Below, piece after piece: positions 59,128 through 64,000 of a DNA stretch of 64,000 bases. Position numbers and translations under genes: made by a program. Under the pieces are notes generated by a model, which was given only the letters and a program-made list of their open reading frames with translations, was not told where the DNA came from and did no database searches. Source of the stretch: Sporisorium sorghi (lineage: Eukaryota > Basidiomycota > Ustilaginomycetes > Ustilaginales > Ustilaginaceae); assembly GCA_023212695.1 (NCBI GenBank), contig JALCCG010000039.1:1-64000 (forward strand), given 5' to 3'. Each line of letters starts with the position of its first letter. Position 1 is the stretch's first letter.

Positions 59128-60365
59128 CTTAACGAGCTCCCATTAACGAAATTCGGCGATATATCCGGGAGCGTAAGGGCCCTGCCTTCGGCAATGGAGC
59201 GGTTGGCCGTGGCACCGATCAGAAGGGATTCCGCGCCTACCGAGCTGTCCGCTTGCTGCCCCAGCGGGTCGTCAATTCCCCCTTCAAACAGAGCCTTGCG
59301 CAGCTTCGCATCACCGCCTCCATGACCGGCGGCCGAGGTATTAACCTCAACAATCTCCTCGGAGCCATCGGTTCGGTAAATATGAATCCTGCTTGCTTCC
59401 CCTTGCTTCATATCTGCATTACTGTATATATTTGAGACTTCAATTCGCCCTTTACTGCCGTTGATTGCGGCGCGCCATCCCTCATACGGGCTGTATGCGA
59501 CCAGGGAATAGGTAAGCATCGCATCATTGTCATACCGGACGTTGACCGACATCGTATCGTAAATATCGATCCGGCTGTCAAACAGGCAGCGGTCCCGAAT
59601 ATATCCGTCCTCTTCTTCAGCCTGATGATAGTATTGATCAATGAACGGGTCCTTCTCGATATCCATATAGAACTCGCAATCGGCTTTCCGGTGACAGGTC
59701 AGACACCTTGCCCCATGCTCCTGCCGATCGTCACCATACACCCGTCTCGTTCCGAAGGCATGCACTTCAGCGGGACGGCTGTCCATCCACCAGTTCATGA
59801 TGTCAAAGTGATGCGTGGACTTGTGCACCAGCAGTCCGCCGCTGTTCTTCATCTCGGCATGCCATCTGCGGAAGTAATCCGCTCCATGTCTTCGGTCCAG
59901 AAACCACTCCAGATCCATGTGGTAGATCTCGCCGATCGCCCCTTGAAGCAGCAGTTCCTTCACGGCTGCAAAATATGGCGCAAACCGCAGGTTGAAGGTG
60001 ACCGTCACCTTCTTGCCGCTCGCCTGCTCCGCTTGCAGAATTTCACGGCATTTGTCTTCATCAATCGTCATCGGCTTCTCGCTGATGACATCACACCCGG
60101 CGCTCAAAGCTTGCACGATATAAGTGTGGTGCGTATAATCCGTACTCGCCACGATGACCACATCCGGCTTCGCAGCCGCGATCATCTCGTGGAAATCGTC
60201 ATATACGGGAATTCCTCCGCACTCCTCGCTAAGAAAGCGCGCCCGCAGCGGATTGGCATCATATACGCCTTCAAAGGCCGCGATGTGACTCCAGTCCGTT
60301 ACCATCGGCTTAGCAAACATATACAGCGCTCTGGATCCAGCGCCGACCAGCACGTACTTCTTCAT
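59124..60365 (-). CDS. Gfo/Idh/MocA oxidoreductase, paralogue with Cys-rich loop
   Basis: A 413-residue enzyme with the Rossmann motif KYVLVGAGSRALYMF, EKP in VISEKPMTIDED, and the active-site THHFDIMNWW. The cysteine segment RCLTCHRKADCEFY lies near residue 210-225. AAGGAGGAACTTACG precedes the ATG, 16 nt after the permease stop. It shares layout with the oxidoreductase at 55740, and two such enzymes with a hydrolase between them recall pathways in which a glycoside is oxidised and reduced again, though this is an inference. Confidence 0.9.
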   Translation of the reverse strand: MKKYVLVGAGSRALYMFAKPMVTDWSHIAAFEGVYDANPLRARFLSEECGGIPVYDDFHEMIAAAKPDVVIVASTDYTHHTYIVQALSAGCDVISEKPMTIDEDKCREILQAEQASGKKVTVTFNLRFAPYFAAVKELLLQGAIGEIYHMDLEWFLDRRHGADYFRRWHAEMKNSGGLLVHKSTHHFDIMNWWMDSRPAEVHAFGTRRVYGDDRQEHGARCLTCHRKADCEFYMDIEKDPFIDQYYHQAEEEDGYIRDRCLFDSRIDIYDTMSVNVRYDNDAMLTYSLVAYSPYEGWRAAINGSKGRIEVSNIYSNADMKQGEASRIHIYRTDGSEEIVEVNTSAAGHGGGDAKLRKALFEGGIDDPLGQQADSSVGAESLLIGATANRSIAEGRALTLPDISPNFVNGSSLR

Positions 60366-60381
60366 GTCGTAAGTTCCTCCT

Positions 60382-61212
60382 TCAGCCCTTCATCCCTGTC
60401 GAAGCGATACCCTGAACAAATTGCTTCTGCGCGAACAGATAAACCAAGACAACAGGCAGTGTCGTAATGACGGCCCCTGCCATCAGCAGCGCTTGGTTGA
60501 CATTCTCCGATTTCAGGTAGAGCAAGCCGAGCGGCAGTGTATATAATTCCTTGTCTTGCAAGTAAATCAAGGGTCCCAGCGTGTTGTTCCACGCGCCCAT
60601 GAAGGTGAATACCCCCAGCGCAGCCAGTGCCGGCTTGCACAGCGGCAGATAGATTTTGAAGAATATGCCCGGAGGGCTGCAGCCATCAATCGTAGCCGAT
60701 TCATACAGCTCTTTAGGCAAGGACTTGATGAACTGATGCATCAGGAAAATACCGAACGCCCCGCCCAGAAAGCTGGGCACAATCAAAGGGTAATACGAGT
60801 TCAATGCGCCAAATTCTTTCCAGATGAAATAGGTTGGAATCATCGTCACTTGAGACGGTATCATCAAGGTTGCCAGCATGATCATATAGATGAGACCCCG
60901 CAGACGGAAGGTGAACATCGCAAGCCCAAAGGCCACAAATGCGCTGGAGACCAAGGAACCCACCATCTCGATCGAAACGATGAAAAAACTGTTCATGGTG
61001 TAACGACCGAAATCGATTTTGTTCCATATCGTCACATAGTTATCCCAATTCATCGGATTCGGGATTAACTGCGGCGGCATCTGCGAAATGGCGCCTACCG
61101 TTTTCAGCGACGTAGACAACATCCATATGAACGGGAACACCATAAACACCGCACCAACGATCAGCAGCAGGTACATAAGCACCTTAAGTAAGGGGTGAGT
61201 GGTCTTAGTCAT
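60382..61212 (-). CDS. Sugar ABC permease, MalG/LacG class
   Basis: A 276-residue permease with six helices, first at about 10-32. The EAA loop reads LPKELYESATIDGCSPPGIFFKIYLPLCKPAL, and the ending is LFAQKQFVQGIASTGMKG, as in AraQ/LacG proteins. It overlaps the partner permease by 8 nt. It forms the inner-membrane channel for the sugar bound by the lipoprotein at 62167. The ATPase is not in this operon, as is common in Paenibacillus. Confidence 0.93.
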   Translation of the reverse strand: MTKTTHPLLKVLMYLLLIVGAVFMVFPFIWMLSTSLKTVGAISQMPPQLIPNPMNWDNYVTIWNKIDFGRYTMNSFFIVSIEMVGSLVSSAFVAFGLAMFTFRLRGLIYMIMLATLMIPSQVTMIPTYFIWKEFGALNSYYPLIVPSFLGGAFGIFLMHQFIKSLPKELYESATIDGCSPPGIFFKIYLPLCKPALAALGVFTFMGAWNNTLGPLIYLQDKELYTLPLGLLYLKSENVNQALLMAGAVITTLPVVLVYLFAQKQFVQGIASTGMKG

Positions 61213-62086
61213 AGTGCACCCACTTCTTCTCGAAATACTTCTGGAACAGGGTGAAGCCTAGAATGATGACAAACAGCAGCCACGCCGTGGCCGATGCAGG
61301 GCCCATTTTGAAGAGCAGGAACGCATCCCGGTACACCAGCAGATTCGGAACCATATTCCGTTCCGGGATCCCCGTGGTGATGGAACCGAACAAACCGAGG
61401 AACACATCAAATGCCTGAAACGCCGATATGGTGGACAAAATCATCACGAGATACACCATCGGCGTTACCATCGGGAACACAACCTTTGTCAGCTGCTTCC
61501 AACCATTAGCGCCGTCGATTTGCGAGGCTTCCAGCACCTCTTTCGGAACATTTTGCATGCCTGCCAGAATCATGATCATGGATTGTCCTACGCCCTTCCA
61601 GACCTGAACGATTGCGATGCTGGAGATCACCATCAGCCAATTACTGCTATCAATCCATTTCACAGGGTCGAGCCCCATGGATTCCAGTGCCCAGTTGATG
61701 ACACCGTATTGGTAGTTGAACATCCATACCCATACCACGCCGCCGGCGATCCACGGGGTTACGACGGGCAGGAAGTAGAACAGGCGGAACAATCCCTTGG
61801 CCCGAATGGCCTGATTCAGCATAAAGGCGATCACAAACGCCATAATTGTCTGAATCGGTACGAAAATGAGCGCAAACACAAATACATTTCGGATGGACAC
61901 CCAGAACTCATGTTTGTTCAAGACGCGAACCCAGTTGTCCAGCCCGATCCATCTCGGCGCGTTAAACAAATCCCACTCCGTGAAGGAAATATACGTGGAG
62001 AACACAATCGGAAATAAGAGGAATACCACGACGTTAACGACAAATGGCAATGTGAATATATAGCCCCAGTATCCTTGTTTCTGCAT
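61205..62086 (-). CDS. Sugar ABC permease, MalF/LacF class
   Basis: A 293-residue six-helix permease: GYIFTLPFVVNVVVFLLFPIVF, SFTEWDLFNAPRWIGLDNW, and the EAA loop VPKEVLEASQIDGANGWKQLTKVVFPMVTPM. It ends LFQKYFEKKWVHYD, typical of LacF/UgpA. It follows the binding-protein gene by 80 nt and overlaps the next permease by 8 nt. AAGGTAGGTG lies shortly before the ATG. Confidence 0.93.
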   Translation of the reverse strand: MQKQGYWGYIFTLPFVVNVVVFLLFPIVFSTYISFTEWDLFNAPRWIGLDNWVRVLNKHEFWVSIRNVFVFALIFVPIQTIMAFVIAFMLNQAIRAKGLFRLFYFLPVVTPWIAGGVVWVWMFNYQYGVINWALESMGLDPVKWIDSSNWLMVISSIAIVQVWKGVGQSMIMILAGMQNVPKEVLEASQIDGANGWKQLTKVVFPMVTPMVYLVMILSTISAFQAFDVFLGLFGSITTGIPERNMVPNLLVYRDAFLLFKMGPASATAWLLFVIILGFTLFQKYFEKKWVHYD

Positions 62087-62166
62087 GACACACCTACCTT
62101 TCGATAGCGGGAAAGAGGTGCAATCCGCTACATCGTCAAGACTGCACCCGCTCTGATCCCATGAAG

Positions 62167-63480
62167 CTATTTACTGGAGTCCAGCACTTCCTGAACCTTG
62201 GTATGAATATCTTTCGCGCCGTCCTCAACTGAAACATTGCCTACCATGATTTCATTGACCACCTGCTGCACCAGAATGCGCCATTCGCTCCAGGTAGCAT
62301 TCTCATCCAAGGTAACGCCGCCTTCATCAATGCCGTCCGTGAAAGCTGCCTTGTTCAGCGGTTTCGTTGTACTGTCCTTCAATTGATCCAACGCCGACTT
62401 CTTCACAGGCAATGTGGAACCCGTCTTGACGATCATGTCCTGTACTTCGTCGCTGAGGTAATATTTCAGGAACTCCCAGGCAGCATCCTTGGATTCCTGC
62501 TTCGCTCTGGAGGAGACAAGCCAGGTGTTGGCTACCATCGGAACATAACGCTTGCCGTCAACGCCTTTGGGAATTTTGACAACATCCCAGTTCGTATCCG
62601 CAAAGCTCTCGTTCATATTCACCTGCAGGCTGTATTGGAGGAAATACATCGCCGCCTTGCCGCTTGCAAATACTTCGAGCTCGCCGCCGTTCGCTTTCAG
62701 AAAGTCGATGTCCGCAAAATATCCCTGGTCCAGCCCATCGTACAGCTGCTGCAACCCGGTTGCAGTCTTGGGGTCGTCAAACCGCGATTTCGTCAAGGTA
62801 TCATCCAGTGCGGATCCGCCTGCCTGCTTGATCCAAGGGAACCATCCGTTGGTTATGGAGAACGATCCGATAAATCCGAATTGACTCGTTCTGTCTCCTT
62901 CCTTGACCGTCAGTGCCTTGGAGGCTTCGATCAGATCGTTATAGGTCCAGTCATCCGTCGGCACCGCGACGCCAGCTTTCTCGAAAACATCCTGGTTATA
63001 CGCGAGTGCAATCGGATTAATGCCATGAGGCACACCCCAGACCTTGCCGTCGGGTGCCTTGGCCGAGAACAAACCGTCGATATATTCGTCTGCCTTCAGA
63101 TCTGCTTCAATGTAGGAGGATAGATCCTCTGCTACACCGCGCTGTCCGTAGCTAAGTATGGTAGCGTTCTCTTGGAACCAGACATCCGGCATCGTGTTGC
63201 CTGCGATTTGTGTGGCGATCTTGGATGTGAAGTCCCCCCACGGCGCTTCTTGAATTTCAACCTTAATGTGCGGATGGGAGGTTATAAATCCATCGATAAT
63301 TTCCTTGCTCGTCACCTCGTAGCTTCCAGGCAGCCCAATCTTCAGGGTCACTTTCTCTTTATTGTCCGTTGATTGATCAGGTGATGCCTCCCCATCGGTT
63401 GACCCGCCGGATGAGGAGCATGCGCTGAAAATCATCATAAACGCCAGCATCAGGGAGATTGCACTAAACTTCTTCGACAT
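62167..63480 (-). CDS. Sugar-binding lipoprotein (ABC, MalE/UgpB class)
   Basis: A 437-residue solute-binding protein. The signal peptide (FSAISLMLAFMMIFSACSSS) has a lipobox FSAC. The mature part shows VTLKIGLPGSYEVTSKEIID, HPHIKVEIQEAPWGDFTSKI, DVWFQENATILSYGQRG and GKVWGVPHGINPIALAYNQDVF, all typical of family 1 sugar binders. AAAGGAGGG precedes the ATG. It is the first structural gene of the operon, downstream of the lacI-type gene at 63808; the sugar is unknown but should be handled by the NagA/NagB-like enzymes. Confidence 0.92.
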   Translation of the reverse strand: MSKKFSAISLMLAFMMIFSACSSSGGSTDGEASPDQSTDNKEKVTLKIGLPGSYEVTSKEIIDGFITSHPHIKVEIQEAPWGDFTSKIATQIAGNTMPDVWFQENATILSYGQRGVAEDLSSYIEADLKADEYIDGLFSAKAPDGKVWGVPHGINPIALAYNQDVFEKAGVAVPTDDWTYNDLIEASKALTVKEGDRTSQFGFIGSFSITNGWFPWIKQAGGSALDDTLTKSRFDDPKTATGLQQLYDGLDQGYFADIDFLKANGGELEVFASGKAAMYFLQYSLQVNMNESFADTNWDVVKIPKGVDGKRYVPMVANTWLVSSRAKQESKDAAWEFLKYYLSDEVQDMIVKTGSTLPVKKSALDQLKDSTTKPLNKAAFTDGIDEGGVTLDENATWSEWRILVQQVVNEIMVGNVSVEDGAKDIHTKVQEVLDSSK

Positions 63481-63559
63481 TGAAAACCCTCCTTTTTTTG
63501 TTTAAAAATAGGATTGCGTGTTTTCTGCTCCAGCTCATTCCAAATGTTTTAAAATTTAT

Positions 63560-63573
63560 AGTAATCGATTTCT
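63560..63573. promoter_or_regulatory. Candidate LacI operator near the binding-protein promoter
   Basis: AGTAATCGATTTCT, with dyad AATCGATT. A near-copy lies at 63738. It sits about 80 nt upstream of the binding-protein gene, next to a -10-like TATACT on the minus strand (63580-63585). Confidence 0.5.
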
Positions 63574-63737
63574 GTACCGAGTATAGCATGGAAGCCCTTT
63601 CTTGAATAGAGTTTTCTATTATCTAAATAATGATTTTTATTTCACAAGTCCGATTTCAGGCTTTGTATAAGGTATTACGAGGTTTATTAGGCATAGTTTT
63701 CCACATGTTATTACTGAATGGGATCAAGTCATTATTC

Positions 63738-63751
63738 AGTAATCGATATCT
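63738..63751. promoter_or_regulatory. Second copy of the candidate operator
   Basis: AGTAATCGATATCT differs from the copy at 63560 at one of 14 positions. The two are 178 bp apart in an otherwise gene-free 327 nt region, a spacing that would allow DNA looping by a LacI tetramer. Confidence 0.45.
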
Positions 63752-63760
63752 TTTTAACGC

Positions 63761-63800
63761 AAAAAATAAAGCCCGAGCAATACCTGCTCAGGCTTTATTC
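63761..63800 (-). terminator. Terminator of the lacI-type gene
   Basis: On the minus strand AATAAAGCCTGAGCAGG...GCTCGGGCTTTATTTTTTG, a stem of about 14 bp with T-run, directly after the stop at 63808. Confidence 0.85.
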
Positions 63801-63807
63801 CGCTGCA

Positions 63808-64000
63808 TCATTTCCCCTCGCCCCGGATATCCCGGATCGACTTTCTCTCCAGCAGCTTAGGCTGAAGCATCACGTCAAACATCGGGCTGTCATCGCCCTG
63901 CATCATATCCAGCAGCATTTTGCAGGCCATCTTCCCCATCTCATAATCAGGCTGCTTAATCGTCGTGAGGGGCGGATGAATCATCTGTCCCACGTCGATG
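63808..64000 (-). CDS. LacI family regulator, C-terminal part only
   Basis: The visible 60 or so residues (PPLTTIKQPDYEMGKMACKM, LLDMMQGDDSP, LQPKLLERKSIRDI) are the C-terminal end of a LacI-type sugar sensor; the DNA-binding part lies to the right of the window. The preceding residues continue the frame to the window edge. It is encoded just upstream of the sugar operon and on the same strand, so it is the likely regulator. It ends in its own terminator, so the operon has a separate promoter. Confidence 0.85.
   Translation of the reverse strand, partial: IDVGQMIHPPLTTIKQPDYEMGKMACKMLLDMMQGDDSPMFDVMLQPKLLERKSIRDIRGEGK

Overview
The window looks like a chromosomal segment of a Gram-positive, spore-forming Bacillales bacterium, most probably Paenibacillus. 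This rests on strong AGGAGG-type ribosome sites, GTG/TTG starts, a Spo0E-like phosphatase, long YtcQ-type sugar-binding lipoproteins next to a membrane-anchored AraC regulator, a copper-amine-oxidase 'stalk' domain protein, and base composition near 50% GC by eye. No rRNA, tRNA, phage, IS element or CRISPR array was seen. Genus and function names come from recognising family motifs by eye; no database search was run.

Layout. 1-1093: partial U32 peptidase. 1255-2724: TetR gene with the hydrolase it probably controls. 2928-5983: AraC regulator and two Gfo/Idh/MocA oxidoreductases. 6119-11284: lantibiotic-immunity-type ABC transporter (LanFEG-like) and a two-component system; the 720 bp between them holds a small plus-strand transcription unit. 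11592-18084: maltose/maltodextrin module (GH13 amylase lipoprotein, LacI/MalR-type regulator, beta-phosphoglucomutase, GH65 phosphorylase) tied together by repeated CAAACGTTTG operators. 18323-21108: an EAL and a GGDEF protein. 21429-26188: a VOC protein, then a TPP riboswitch with a thiamine-precursor ABC transporter operon ending in a TatD-type hydrolase. 26219-33610: Spo0E-like protein, an Lpl/Ytc-type carbohydrate ABC transporter with a divergent AraC sensor-regulator and a cre-like site, and a nitroreductase. 33788-42620: CopZ, DUF5317 + microprotein + GGDEF/HD-GYP, small envelope proteins, a GT39-like membrane protein, a stalk-ankyrin fusion, and an ECF sigma/anti-sigma pair. 42830-45560: a UvrD-type helicase gene broken by a frameshift and a 3'-end relic of a phosphoglucomutase gene. 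45940-53296: VOC protein, MFS pump + PadR regulator behind a perfect palindrome, aldo/keto reductase, membrane protein, nitroreductase, S9 peptidase. 53489-64000: a minus-strand operon with LacI regulator, sugar ABC importer, two Gfo/Idh oxidoreductases, a large esterase-like hydrolase, and NagB-like and NagA-like proteins, apparently for an unidentified acetylated amino sugar or glycoside.

The most interesting points are the 53.5-64 kb amino-sugar operon with its odd enzyme set, the small transcription unit beside the LanFEG/two-component genes, the DUF5317-microprotein-c-di-GMP cluster, and two decayed loci. Nothing here is proven to be a new system; these are candidates for checking.
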